A stretch of 64,000 bases of DNA from Zanthoxylum bungeanum (Eukaryota; Streptophyta; Magnoliopsida; Sapindales; Rutaceae): positions 38,901 to 102,900 of the forward strand of contig SKCR01037609.1 in the NCBI GenBank assembly GCA_019454045.1, written 5' to 3'. Below are positions 25,201-37,940 of this stretch, piece after piece. Within the stretch, counting starts at the first letter, position 1. Each line of letters begins with the position of its first letter. Under the pieces are notes generated by a model. It was not told where the DNA came from. It was given only the letters and a program-made list of their open reading frames with translations, and ran no database searches. The position numbers and the translations under genes are program-made.

Positions 25201-26900
25201 AACCACTTAAATCCTTACCCTCCTATACTCTTATCGTTTTGGTGTCAGAATTTCCTTAATCAATTTCTCAATAGAAAATCTTAGACATTCATTCTTAGTA
25301 TTACACTTAATTCTCAACAAAAAGCACAAAAAAAAAAATATTACTAATACCAACTTTATCACTTAAAGTTATTGTGTCAATATGTGATAATTTAAATACT
25401 TTAGTTAACTTAAATATATATAACCAAGTTTATAATTTTAGTTAAAAAATTATCCATATATGATTAATTCCTAATTTAATCAAACAATTGATGATTAAAT
25501 TATACATTCTAAATTACAAGAATCATGTGTGTTAAATTTATACGTACTTATACAACATTATAAATACTAAAAATAATACTATAATAAAAAATATTTATTT
25601 TATTTTACTTTATTTGTATAGTGTGAGTGGTTGAATTTAAATATTTATATTTTTTCTTTTGTCATGTGAAATGAAACAGCAAGCATGGTCAGAGATTTTT
25701 CCTTTTCAATTTTTTGGTTAAAGCATAATCTTAAAAAATCATGCAAAAATCATATTTACAACACAAAGATTATTATATGTTCTTAATATTGTAGGCGGGA
25801 TGTGTTATTTATCACTTTTAACATGAATAATTTAAACAAAATAATAAATAACAAGATATGCAATCTACAAAATTAAAAAAAAAAAATACTCAAAAAATTA
25901 GAAGAACCTGGAAAACTTATTCTATAGAAGATGAAGATCTCAAACCAATTCGAGTAGTCTCTGTCCTTAAGAGCTTATTAGCCTCGCTTTGGTGCTCTTT
26001 ACGGATCTATTGGCTATTGTTCTCTCAGGATACTTGGTTGTTTCTTGTAAAAATGAGTAATCCTTTCTTCAGGAACACGAACTTGCAAATGGTGAAAACT
26101 CTCTAATTTGGACCTTTTTCTTTTAATGTATAAAGGCTAATGAAAAGATTGAATAAATGAAAAATGAGAACACAATGACTTATTGTTGCCAATATGTGTT
26201 CAAGAGTAAACTTATGGTGGTGAAGCTTGGCGCTTGGTACTTAAAGTTTGGTGGAGAAAGCTTGGAGATGGGTATCAATTATTGATTAAGGTGAAATACG
26301 GATAAATAACTGATATGTGATATTAATTATTCATCTGAACTGCAAAAGGTTTTAAAAATCGATTTTGCCCGTAGTTACGTTACCGTAATATAAATGCCAA
26401 ATTGAAGATAAAAACTAAATATCAGAATTTGATCCCGTATGTTTCCACAGTGTGCTTTTGAAGCGTACCCATCGAAAATGAACTATTTCACTAGCTGCTA
26501 TTGAAGTCCTATCACCGAATGAATAAGATTTTGATCATTGTGTAGACAAATTTTTGAAAATAACGAATCAATACCAACCCCTCTGTTATTGAATCGATTT
26601 CTTTACTAGTTTTTCATTTACATATTTTTTAATTTTTATTTTAAGTATTTTTATGCATTTGTTTCTTTTCTTTGATTTAGTATGATAAATTTGGCATGCA
26701 CTAATACTACTAAAAAAATTAGAATTTTCTTAATTCGAATCTAATTTTTGAATTTTACAGTTAATTTATTATAAAAGAAACGAAAAATTATTAAATATGG
26801 GACTCTGGGGGACATTCAATCGTCAAAAATGAGGAGGATATGATTAGTATCGAAAACTCAAAAAAATTAAGCCAAAACATACCAAATAAAAATACATCGC
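25201..26900. other. AT-rich intergenic DNA
   Basis: Mostly AT-rich. The plus frame 25858-26106 (82 codons) shows no recognised motif and is probably chance. Nothing else supported. Confidence 0.4.
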
Positions 26901-27121
26901 CTTTTTTCATTCCAAGGAAGTGCTATTTTTCCCGAATCTTCTTACCTAATAGTACATAATATAGATACACGAACCACCTAACTGCTTTCTCTTCCATTGT
27001 TTACAAAGGGTTTAGAAATAAAACAAACAAACAATCAAAACAAAATAGAAAAAGGAAAGTGGTTAAGTTCTAAACCTTTTTTTTGTGTGCTCCCTCACCA
27101 CTCGACTAGCACCCAACATTT

Positions 27122-29004
27122 TTAGAAGATCTCAAAAAGCTCACAAGCTTCGACACATTTTCCATTCTGGAAGTAGCCATTGATAATTGTAGTAAAGACA
27201 ACATCATCAGGATCTACACCTGCCTCCAACATCCTCACAAACATATTTTCTGCTTCAAGTATTTTTTTCTTCTTGCACAAACAGCCAATAATTGCATCAT
27301 AAATCACAACACCAGGTTTTGGTCCTCTCGCCTCCATTTGGTCCAATATGTCCAATGCTGAATCTAGATTGCCCAATTACAGTTTATCTCTACAAAACAT
27401 ATAAGTTTCCATATCTGCAACTATATCAATATCTTGCATAAGTTCAATTATGGCTTTAGCCTCCTTGCAAAGGCCAACTTGACAGAAGCACTTACCAAAG
27501 TTTTACAAGTAGAAAACAAAGGTCTGCATCCAAAACTAATCAATTGAGACAAACAAAGGAAAGTTTCTTCATTTTTTCCTCCCTTGCACAAGGCACTAAT
27601 ATAAATTCCAAATGCCACGTTAGCAAGATTTGGGTCACTTTTCACAACTTCACCAAGCAAAAGCTCAATCTCTTTATTCAAATCCCCAGTAAGATTCAGA
27701 CTAGCCGACTTTGAGAGAATCAGCAGATCAATAACACATCCAATCTTGGCAAATTCACGCAACAACATCAGAGCAAGCTGAAGCTCCTTTCCCTTAGTGC
27801 AGCGCTTCAAGAGGATAAAAGATAGTATATGGTTAGGAGCAACACCATTGGCCAGCATTTTTTTGTACAATTCATCTACGTCCACTAGCCTATTCTGCTT
27901 GTAAAGAGCATCAATCAAAACTGTGTAACAGTAAACATCAGGAGCTAAATTGCTACTTGCCATGCTATTCAAAAGCATCAAAGCAGCATCTACTTCCCCT
28001 ACCCTGCAAAGATGACTGATCATAATATGATTAGTCACTACATCTGGCTGCAATCCCCAGTCACTCATTTGTTTGTACAACACCCATCATTTATCAAACA
28101 AACCCATCTTTAAAAAGCCATGAATCAATGTGTTACAAGCATATGCATTTGGCTCACAACCTGTCTTGAGCATTCTTAAATAAAGTTGCATTGCCATTTT
28201 CATCTTCTTATGCCTGCAATACCCACTAATCAAAGAATTATACATCACCTTATCCACAGAGAAACCTTGTGACTCCATTTCTCTAGCACATGACTCAGCC
28301 TCCACAAACCGTTCTCTCTTACAAAAACAATAAAACAAAGACTTGTACTGATGAAGTATGGGCTCCAACCCTTTTCTCTTACGCTTTATATCAAGAACTT
28401 CCATAACTTCATTTACATACCCCTTATAACACAACCCATCAACCAAAACATTATAAGACCAACCATCCAAATCTACACCACCATTGCAAATTTTAATGAA
28501 ATAATGAAAAGCCTCCAGAAACTTTTTTTTCTCAAATAAACCTCGGAGAATAGCAACACATGCAGGTTTAATAGGAACAAAATTCAATGAAATAAGCCTA
28601 TCAAAATGTCTAGTTGCATACTCTAAATTCCCTAGCTCACAAGAGAAAACTACGAGAGAATTCAAAATAGACAGGTCAGGATCAATACCTAAAGCAACAA
28701 CATCATTCTGATAAAGCGAAAGAGCCGACTGGGATTGGTCAAATTTAATCAGTTTCCCCATAAGAACACCATAGATACCCAAATCAAAGTTGATATCACC
28801 ATACGACCAAAGCAATTTGTGGTCACTTGAGGTCGATTGTGAGGCTGAGATTGCGTTTGCCGGACGCTCTACTTCAAGTTTACAACTTGTTACTGCTCTT
28901 CTACTAGTATTAAACAAGAAGCAGCAAGATCTAGGCTTTCTTGTTATCATGCTTTTGAAAATTGCAACTCTATGAGGGCTTTCAATTAGCCAAAAATAAT
29001 TCAT
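27122..29004 (-). pseudogene. Broken P-class PPR protein gene
   Basis: A pentatricopeptide repeat gene, probably for an organelle RNA-binding protein. The ATG at 29004 is chosen (an earlier GTG at 29031 is less likely) and gives a basic, Ser/Arg-rich leader like a mitochondrial or plastid targeting peptide. About fifteen 35-residue repeats follow, with typical phrases such as WSYNVLVDGLCYKGYVNE, VMYNSLISGYCRHKKMK and VVFTTIINGYFQNGKC. There are no E or DYW domains. Damage: TGA at 28087-28089 between LFDK and WVLYKQM, a one-base loss near 27490, TAA at 27377-27379, and a stop at 27122 while repeats are still running. About 627 codons remain. Uninterrupted P-class proteins are often longer. The two halves stay recognisable, so the loss looks recent. 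Confidence 0.88.
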
Positions 29005-29270
29005 TTTTGACACTGACCCAGATGAAAACACTGATTTTTTTTTTTTGTGTTTTAAAGAGGATGATTTTGAGCGATTACATTTGCCTATTTTGTGGTGTTC
29101 AATCGTTGGCGGCGTGCGGTAACGACACTAAATCCTCGGTTGGGTATTTGAGTTGTTTGATTTAAAACCCTAGGTGAACCGGATATGTAGGTGACTGGAG
29201 AGGATTTCACGGCTTGAACCGGGTTTATTTAGATCAAAGATTCAAATATTAACCCTTTTTCAATGGGTAT

Positions 29271-29314
29271 TGCTACAATACCCTTGGGTATAAGATACCC
29301 AAGGGTTGGTAGCA
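29271..29314. repeat. Near-perfect palindrome upstream of the PPR gene
   Basis: Arms TGCTACAATACCCTTGGGTA and TACCCAAGGGTTGGTAGCA around a 5-bp loop, with only one indel and a mismatch. A second palindrome follows at 29335-29377. Could be a small MITE or element-end hairpin. Confidence 0.8.
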
Positions 29315-29334
29315 TTAAAAAACCAAAAAAAAAT

Positions 29335-29377
29335 GAGAGTAACTGGTTGCAACAACCGGTTGCAACCGGTTATTCTC
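29335..29377. repeat. Second palindrome upstream of the PPR gene
   Basis: Arms GAGAGTAACTGGTTGCAAC and GTTGCAACCGGTTATTCTC, 17 of 19 matching. The centre holds repeated CAACCGGTTG. Confidence 0.75.
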
Positions 29378-29565
29378 AAAAAAAAAATTTAAAAATAATT
29401 ATTTATTATATAAATTATAAAATATTAATAAAAATAAAATTATAAAAAAAATTTATTGTAAGTTTTTAAAAATTTATTTTTAAAAAATACTGAAAAAAAA
29501 TAAAATAATATAAAAAATTTATTTTTTTATAATACTGATAAAATAAAATAATATAAAAATATATT
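29378..29565. other. A/T-only low-complexity stretch
   Basis: Almost pure A and T with long A and T runs; no gene. It separates the palindromes from the 171-bp array. Confidence 0.8.
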
Positions 29566-31283
29566 ACATATTAATTGGTAAAAGTTGCACGTTTAATGCT
29601 AGAGGTTGCATATTCAATGGTCATAGTTACATGTGCGATTTTCGAGGCAGATGCAGTTGCATGTTATTGCTAAAGTTTCAAGTCCAACGATTATATTTTG
29701 CATGTTTATTGCTAAAGGTTTCATCTTCGAATTATTGCATATGTATTGGTGAAAGTTGCACGTTTAATGCTAGAGGTTGCATATTCAATGGTCATAGTTA
29801 CGGGTGCGATTTTCGAGGCAGATGCAGTTGCATGTTATTGCTAAAGTTTCAAGTCCAACGGTTTCATTTTGCATGTTTATTGCTAAAGGTTTCATCTTCG
29901 AAATACTGCATATTTATTGGTGAAAGTTGCACGTTTAATGCTAGAGGTTGCATATTCAATGGTCATAGTTACATGTGCGATTTTCGAGGCAGATGCAGTT
30001 GCATGTTATTGCCAAAGTTTCAAGTCCAACGGTTACATTTTGCATGTTTATTGCTCAAGGTTTCATCTTCAAAATATTGCATATTTATTGGTGAAAGTTG
30101 GCAAGTTTAATGGTGGAATGTGCATATTCAACGGTCATAGTTGCAGGTGCGATTTTCGAGGCAGATGTAGTTGCATGTTATTGCTAAAGTTACAAGTCCA
30201 ACGGTTTCTTTTTGCATGTTTATTGCTAAATGTTTCATCTTCGAAATATTACATATTTATTGATGAAAGTTGAAATTTTAATGGTGGAAGTTGCATATTT
30301 AACGGTCATAGTTGCAGGTGCGATTTTCGAGGCAGATGTAGTTGCATGTTATTGCTAAAGTCACAAGTCCAACAGTTACATTTTGCATGTTTATTGTTAA
30401 AGGTTTCATCTTCGAAATATTGCATATTTATTGGTGAAAGTTGCAAGTTTAATGGTGGAAGTTGCATATTCAACGGTCATAGTTGCAGGTGCGATTTTCG
30501 AGGCAGATGTAGTTGCATGTTATTGCTAAAGTTACAAGTCCAACGGTTTCATTTTGCATGTTTATTGCTAAAGGTTTCATCTTCGAAATATTGCATATTT
30601 ATTGGTGAAAGTTGCAAGTTTAATGGTGGAAGTTGCATATTCAACGGTCATAGTTGCAGGTGCGATTTTCGAGGCAGATGTAGTTGCATGTTATTGCTAA
30701 AGTTACAAGTCCAACGGTTCATTTTGCATGTTTATTGCTAAAGGTTTCATCTTCGAAATATTGCATATTTATTGGTGAAAGTTGCAAGTTTAATGGTGGA
30801 AGTTGCATATTCAACCGTCATAGTTGCAGGTGCGATTTTCGAGGCAGATGTAGTTGCATGTTATTGCTAAAGTTTCAAGTCCAACGGTTCATTTTGCATG
30901 TTTATTGCTAAAGGTTTCATCTTCAAGATATTGCATATTTATTGGTGAAAGTTGCACGTTAATTGCTAGAGGTTGCATATTCAACGGTCATAGTTGCAGG
31001 TGCGATTTTCGAGGCAGATGCAATTGCATGTTATTGCTAAAATTTCAAGTCCAATGGTTTCATTTTGCATATTTATTGCTAAAAATTTCATCTTCGAAAT
31101 ATTGCATATTTATTGGTCAAAGTTGCATGTTTGATGGTAGAAGTTGCATATTCAACGGTCATAGTTGCATGTGTGATTTTCGAGGCAGATGCAATTGCAT
31201 GTTATTGCTAAAATTTCAAGTCCAATGGTTTCATTTTGCATGTTTATTGCTAAAAATTTCATATTCGAAATATTGCATATTTA
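29566..31283. repeat. Tandem array of a 171-bp unit
   Basis: About ten units. The landmark GCGATTTTCGAGGCAGATG recurs at 29635, 29806, 29977, 30149, 30320, 30491, 30662, 30832, 31001 and about 31173, so spacing is 169-172 bp. Because 171 is 57 codons, a plus-strand frame with a repeating CDFRGRCSCMLLLKFQVQ pattern stays open over several units; frames at 29631-30110 and 30854-31339 are examples. I read these as by-products of the period, not genes: starts, ends and codon use show no sign of selection. The array is split by the Copia element at 31284. Confidence 0.92.
31279..31283. repeat. Target-site duplication ATTTA (left)
   Basis: ATTTA precedes the LTR start TGTTGGGG. It is repeated at 40406-40410 after the other LTR. 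Confidence 0.9.
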
Positions 31284-33745
31284 TGTTGGGGTTGGTGCTC
31301 AGAGCGCCAATCCGGGCCGTATTTATGTCTGATTCATGAATACGAACATCCCCTTATTCCATAATATTACTTATTTATGGTTGCACCTCTTGTTCTTATA
31401 TACGTATTCGATCTGATTACTATTAGATTGAAACTAAATGTGGTTTAGTGATATGTATATATTAGACAAAGGCCCGATAATATATAATGCAGTACACAGT
31501 TACAAAGTTAGTTTGTAATTGACATTGGGAAGTGTCACTGCTATATGAATATTATCAAACATAGTTCCTGGTCAAGATTTGCTAACACGGGTCGGTTAGT
31601 CAAATCCTTTGAGACCAGTACATGTCGTATATCGAGACTTGGTCCGATGGTTTATCCCGATGAACCATGAGTCTAGGGAGACTCGTATAGACGTGTAGGT
31701 GTTTATAGTGGATAAACACTGAACGGCTCACCAAAGATTCTTAATGGATGGTACGCCAACGTCAATAAGAATCTTCTCGGGTTAAGTAGCATAGTGGTCC
31801 TTCGACTTGAGATACCACTGTGGATGTATGAGACATCCTCCACACTTAGATGGCAGTCACGTCACCGATCTATTTAGATCAGACCTCCGCCTGTTCGTTG
31901 GGTGTGGATCGATCCTCAGGATATCCTGTGTGTGTCAAGATAGGATCCGTCAGTTCTGTGTACAGAGCATAGGTAGTCCATATATTATTAGCAGTCTGTT
32001 AAATCTGTGGCCACAGTATACATCGGAAGTAAGTTCCGAGTGTTATTTAGAGATTGCTAATAGATACGTCGACGAGATAATACCTATAGACATTTGACGT
32101 TTACATATATATCTCTGGGATTATCTGGATACCTGTGACGGAGGGATTATACGTATGCAATGACCTCGACCTGTATGATTCAGCTAGTTTATCCGTGATC
32201 GTCATAATCTACGGGTGGATAGATTATGGACACGAAATTGGATTTCGTGACGGATATACCTGAATCTATAGAGTCTCAATAATGAAACATACTCGTAGAG
32301 CACTAGAGCAACATTTATGAATAATGATGATTATTTATAAAGTCGTTAAAGGTTAAACGCAAATACATGCTTATGGACCCGATAGTCCTTTCCTTAATTA
32401 TTGTGTATTTACATTTAATACTTGATTAATTTAAATACACATTAATTAATAGTCAAATTGAGATATTGACTAATATCATAAATGTATATATGTATTTAAT
32501 ATTTAATGTAAATATAATACATATATTTAATATATTTATATTTAATTAATTAATTAATTATTTAATTGTTAAATGATTAAATTAATTAAAATATAAATAT
32601 TTTAAGATTTAGATATTGTTTTTTAAGGCTTAGTTGCCTTTGTTGACCGAGGATAAATATCTAATAAAGTGGTTTTTAGATATTTAATCAACTGATCAAT
32701 TAAAATGGAATGAAATTGAAATTAATATTTTGGTTATTACTAAAGGCCAAATTCGGCCAAGGCCTTCTTTGGGCAAGTATATATTGATTTCATTTCATTT
32801 GAAATGTTAACCTAATACACTTTAAAAGAAAAACTCATTAATGAAGCAAAGGAAGCTTGTGGAGAAAGAAAGAAGAAATCAAAGAAAGCTTGGATTTTAG
32901 TGAGTTTTTTCAACTTGCTATTAGAAAGGAAATTGTTCCTTCGGATCTAGGCTTTAACATATGACGTTCTTAGGTTATTTCTTTCTTTATTCCTTGTGTT
33001 TTTGTTGATGGAAGTTTTGATGATTTGTGGATAGTGTTGAGCATGTATGATGAGAAGGTTGTGACTATGTAGTTATAAGCTTTCTTTTAAGGTTTTGGAA
33101 ACCATGTTGCTAATCTAGAGTTTTTGACCCACTCTTAGATGACCTAGATTTGATCTTGAGTTGTTTCATTGTGTTGAGACTTTGATTGGATGGAAGAAAG
33201 ATGATTAAAGTAATTGATTTAACCAATTTGGTCTAATTTGTCCAATTTGATGAAATTGAAAAATTAGGGTTCATGACCAATTCCAAATTTGGGGCTTTTC
33301 ATATATGTTGTGTATTTGGATGTGTATATGATGCATATAAAGTTTCATGTTCATTGGATTACATCTTGATGTGTTTTGATGCATGAAATGACAAAGTGCA
33401 CAAATGGCACCCCTAATGAGCTCGGCCATGATGAACAAAATTGGGGATTTTGTTGCTTTTGGTGTTTTGATGTTTTGAACATGCTAAGTTCATCTTAAAA
33501 ATGATTTAGAATCATTCAAAATTGATTAGATCAATTTCGGACTAAAATGGACAAAATACCAAAGTAAGGGTAATTTGGTAAATTCACCTAAATATGATTT
33601 ATTGAATTTTATTTCATAATTTGATTATTGGATAATTAAATAAAATATGTTATTTAATTAATCTGAGAAAAATTTTTGAAATCGGAAAATACGATTTTCC
33701 ACCGCTTCCGCTGCGTTACCGGATTCTGCCCCTAAAACCCCTACA
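31284..33745 (+). repeat. 5' LTR of element copy A
   Basis: Begins TGTTGGGGTTGGTGC and ends ACCCCTACA. Near the end it has CCGCTTCCGCTGCG. A 96-codon frame at 31807-32097 recurs in all LTR copies; no protein family is recognised. Many single-base losses relative to the other three LTR copies lie between 32340 and 33100. Confidence 0.92.
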
Positions 33746-33748
33746 AAA

Positions 33749-33763
33749 TGGTATCAGAGCGAG
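33749..33763 (+). other. Primer-binding site of element copy A
   Basis: TGGTATCAGAGCGAG, the initiator-Met Copia site, 3 bp after the LTR end at 33745. Confidence 0.92.
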
Positions 33764-36700
33764 TCTGATTCTAGGCCTCCATAAATTATTAGCTTGTTTT
33801 ATTCAATGTTTAATCATGTTTCCTTGACTTTATACATGCTTGTTATAATCTAATTTGATTAGATTTAGGGTGTATGAACTTAATGGAATATCCCCGCTTA
33901 ATAAGGTTTTATAGTAACTAGTATTTGGAATACTTGTTTCTTGGTCCGTCTTGTCAATACGGTTTATAAATATCTTTTCGTTGACTACATCCGAGACCGT
34001 GCCTCTGCTGTGAGGGTGTAGCTGATAGAAATTTATTTATGCCGAATGTATATTAGATACTAGATAAATTCAAGCGAAAGCGGAATCCTGAACGTGCCCT
34101 AGCTGTCAGGGTTACGCAAGTAACTTGAGTTTATCATTGACAAGTTAACCTTGGTGCGTCTCCTTGTGGGCCTGCCTTCGCAGCGACAATGAGAAACGAC
34201 CAGGACCGGAACCTCGGAGTCACTAGTGAGTGATTGACAATGAGTTGTCTACCTGTGAATATACGTAGGCGAGACCGTGCCTCTGCTGTGAGTCGAAATA
34301 TATTCATGGGGTCCACTTCCCATTATGGAATTCGATTTAATATTGAATTCTCATTTTTCCGTTGGGGATTACGGTGTTACGTAAAATATGGGAAGCACTG
34401 CTAAGTTTAAAATATTCCATAACTTAGGCAGTGTATGTTATTATGGAAATTGCCGCTTGTTTGTTTCATTATTCTATAGTAGATAGAATTAAACTTTTAT
34501 TTACTGCACACATATTTTGATATGTTATCTGACTAGACTCTTGGTTGCAGTTATTCTAGAATAGGTTCTAGATACTAATAGACTAGGATATATTAGATTG
34601 GTCTAAACCATCGGGAACTATTGTTCCGTTTTTTCTTCAAAATAAAGATGGTTAATGACTTAGTTTCTAAGTCATAATAGATAATCTAGATAGATATCCC
34701 TTTTGGATATAATACTTTAGAGACAATAGTTTCTTATGCAGTAAGAATTGACTTGAATTAGTTCATGTCTCGAGATTCTTGACTGGCATTTAGAAAGCCC
34801 TATTAGGTATTTGTTTATCTAGTAATGACGATGTAAGCTTTAATTACCTTTAGAGGTAATGTGTCTGACACAATTTGCTAATCAGTTATTTACAATTGTT
34901 GTGAATAGTTGAATGCAAATAGTAAAGCTAAAGAAAGGAGATGCGTATATTTGTGTATAGAAAATATCGATTTTCACAATACTACAACTATAGGTATTGG
35001 ATACCAGATCTCCCGTCTAGTTATTTGAAATATTGGTTAACGATTATTTTGATATTTGATATCGGAACTTGCGACTATTGGATAGTCACTTGTTCTTTAT
35101 AAACAATTGTTACATATTTTATAATAACTAGTAGTGTCATTGACGTAGAGATAAACATTAAGAGAAATTATTCGGTAAAGTAAATAATTTAGAACGGTGC
35201 TTTATGAGTTTAATCACTTAAGCATTGGATGCTTATTCCGTATGGTAAAGGATGGTTTGATACTAGATCACACCACATATCCTTATCCATTTAATGAATA
35301 TGTATTCAGGAAAGTGATTAAGATCTCGTTTAACCAATGATTGTCATTGGACCACCAGATTTATTTAACTGATACATTGGATGTATGTAGTTTAAATAAA
35401 TAATAATTGCTTAATGTAGTTTTCTTTATTTCGTAACTTAGTTGATGAATTGTCATAACTTAGTTACGTGTTTCTGAAGGAACACGTATTGAAAGTCTTG
35501 AAAGTATCAAGAACTTTCAATCTGTTCTGATGAAACGAAGATTGAACATTTTTGACTTGTTCAAATATATTCAATCTAAAGTATTTTGAAAACTTGATCC
35601 TTAAAATTCATTACATGTCTTTGAATTGTTCAAAGATCTTTGATACGATCAAACATTTGAATTTAAATCAATTAGTTCTAAGGTTATTTAGTGAATATGA
35701 TTCATATTCAATATTGTTATTCCATGATTCCATCTTGATGGAATTGAGTAGTGGGAGCAATTGAATCTTATATGATTTGATTCGTTTGATATTGAATGTT
35801 ACCGAATTAGTTTCAATACTCTTGGGGTTATACTCCAATAACACTAATTCATCTCTTTAATTAATGTTCCATTATTTTCTACAGTTGCATATATGATATG
35901 TATAGGTAGAAAATTTGAATCTTGAAAAGTTTGAGATTTCAATCTTTCTTTTATATAATAGTTATATAATGGAAATTACTTACACCTCGAAGGTATAAGT
36001 AAAAGTTTATCGTTTATTCTGTTTAATAGAATATTGTATTCTATTTAATAGAATATATTTCCTACGATTCTAAGTAATAAAATCGTTTTATTACTTGGTA
36101 TGTAACATCAGATGTTAACTATTGTAGAAAAGACTTGACTTATTGAAGTCAAATGTGAGAATGATAAATTATAAATGGAACTATGTAATTAATAAGATGA
36201 AACAATCCTTATACATCTTCCGTGCAAGTCCAATAGGATAACATAGTCATTCACGAGTATTTGATACTTAATGGTTCTGTTGTTTTCTTATTGAAAAAAA
36301 AAAAATTTATCCTATGACTTATAATGGAAACGATATTTGATATCGATTCTGGAAGTTCACCATTGAACCATAGATCTAAGATTGTTCATAGCTTACTACG
36401 ATCAAGTTTTGAACTTGATTAAGCTTTCATTATGAATTAGTTCATGAAATGTGCTAATTGTTTGCGCAGCGAAAGCATTGTGAGCTTATTAAAGGTTTGA
36501 CCTTTACAGTATGACAGTGAGAAAAGTTATACTCAGTAATCTATTGTAGATTCTGAGAAAACTTATCTCTAGTCACGCTAATTGAACAATTAAAGATATA
36601 TTGGTTAATGTTGATATTAAACTGTACATTTTAGCTAAAGAATGCAAAGTGGCGTTTTTGAATGACTTATTCTGATAAGAGATCAGTTGTGATTTCTTTG

Positions 36701-37925
36701 TTTGAAAAGTTCATTCTGGAATGGCCCTAGAGTTTGTGTTCTGTTGAGATCGCAGTTTAGTTTGCTAGCTTATAGAGCCTATTGTAGACTCGGATAAGTC
36801 TTCCAGAAATATGTGTTCTCTATTTTTGATATCGTCAGATTGTCTGATCTTGTCAAAGTATATAGAATACATATATGGTAAAAGGGTTAGTGGGAGCGTA
36901 CATATTACTTTCTAGTGTTATATATCTTAACGACATTGTCATTATTATAGTAATAATGAGATGTTTGTAAGGTAAAAGAATTACCTAAGTCTTCTTTACT
37001 CCGTGAAAGCAGTGGGAGTAGTCTCTGTTATATTTGATATAAAGTTTTATATATGATATAAAACTTGGAGACTTGTGAGATACTCCTAGTATTCGTACAT
37101 TAGATATGATCTAATAAAGGACATAACTAGGCTATCTGTATGACAGTTAGTATAACTGTTGGACAGTTATTGTATGTCTTATATAAAGTATTCATCTTTC
37201 GTAAAAGATGATTCATTTTTCGAAAGAGATATTGATTAGAATGTCTAAACAATATTATGTATCATTTGATGATGACATAGTGAATACTTTATTATGTGCG
37301 ATTATCGATGTCGATTTAATCGTAATTGTTACGAGTTATTTTGACATCCTATAGACCATAGGATGGATCTTGAAACACGTTCTTTGTGATCTTTGAGATA
37401 TTAAGAACGAGTTTCTAATTCATGGAGAATACAGTCTGCAACCATTAGATTCATATTAGTTTTGAGACTAATTATGACATTAGACAGTCTACGTCATAAA
37501 GAGTCACAAAAGATGCAGTGGGAGTGTCACGAAGGATTCTACCTTTATAGTGGAATTAAATGCAACTTATAAAGTATTGACTTATGAAGTTGCATAGTGA
37601 CCTTATAAAATAGAAGTTTTGAATTGTTATTGTGCTTGCGGTTGTCTTCATAGTATTTTGGATTTGATCCTTAAATAATTGGACAACTCAGTAGCTGTAG
37701 CACAATACTGATGTAGCATCAGAGTCATATTAATGTATAATCTAGATTCTACAAAATATGAATGATGCTGACTATGGGAAACGATTGAGTTTGTTTGACA
37801 AACTCAATATGTCATAGCGGACTTGTTTTTGTTGCCTACCTCTTAAGTACTGGGTGAGCTTTTGAGGGCCATGTGCATACGATGCACATTGAGACGAGTA
37901 TATGATACCGTGGATTGGCACTAGA
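33764..37925 (+). pseudogene. Decayed Copia gag-pol of element copy A
   Basis: No frame longer than about 70 codons survives. RNase H is still traceable. VELNATYKV at 37550-37576 stands where MEAEYKA is expected, and DNSVAVAQ at 37682-37705 stands for the usual CDNSGAVAQ. Short GTGGGAG-type phrases (for example 35750, 36890, 37010 and 37518) recur and have counterparts in the nested element at 9182-12850. Gag and integrase cannot be placed. The same sequence is carried at 56219-60387. Confidence 0.6.
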
Positions 37926-37940
37926 GCAAGTGGGGGAAAT
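37926..37940 (+). other. Polypurine tract of element copy A
   Basis: GCAAGTGGGGGAAAT directly precedes the LTR start at 37941. Confidence 0.85.

Noticed and set aside
25858..26106. 82-codon plus-strand frame
   Set aside because: No motif, AT-rich surroundings and no upstream signal; treated as chance.
29271..29377. Rho-independent terminator-like hairpins
   Set aside because: Such terminators are bacterial; in this plant context the palindromes are better seen as mobile-element or recombination traces.
29631..30110. 159-codon Cys-rich repeat protein
   Set aside because: The frame is open because the 171-bp array period is a multiple of three. Frames start and stop wherever unit length varies by one base.
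29566..31283. CRISPR-like regular repeats
   Set aside because: Units are contiguous 171-bp tandem copies without unique spacers, in a plant genome.
31807..32097. 96-codon frame recurring at 38464, 54258 and 60926
   Set aside because: It lies inside the LTR, and its repetition only reflects LTR copies and the duplication. No family motif, and no evidence of coding constraint.
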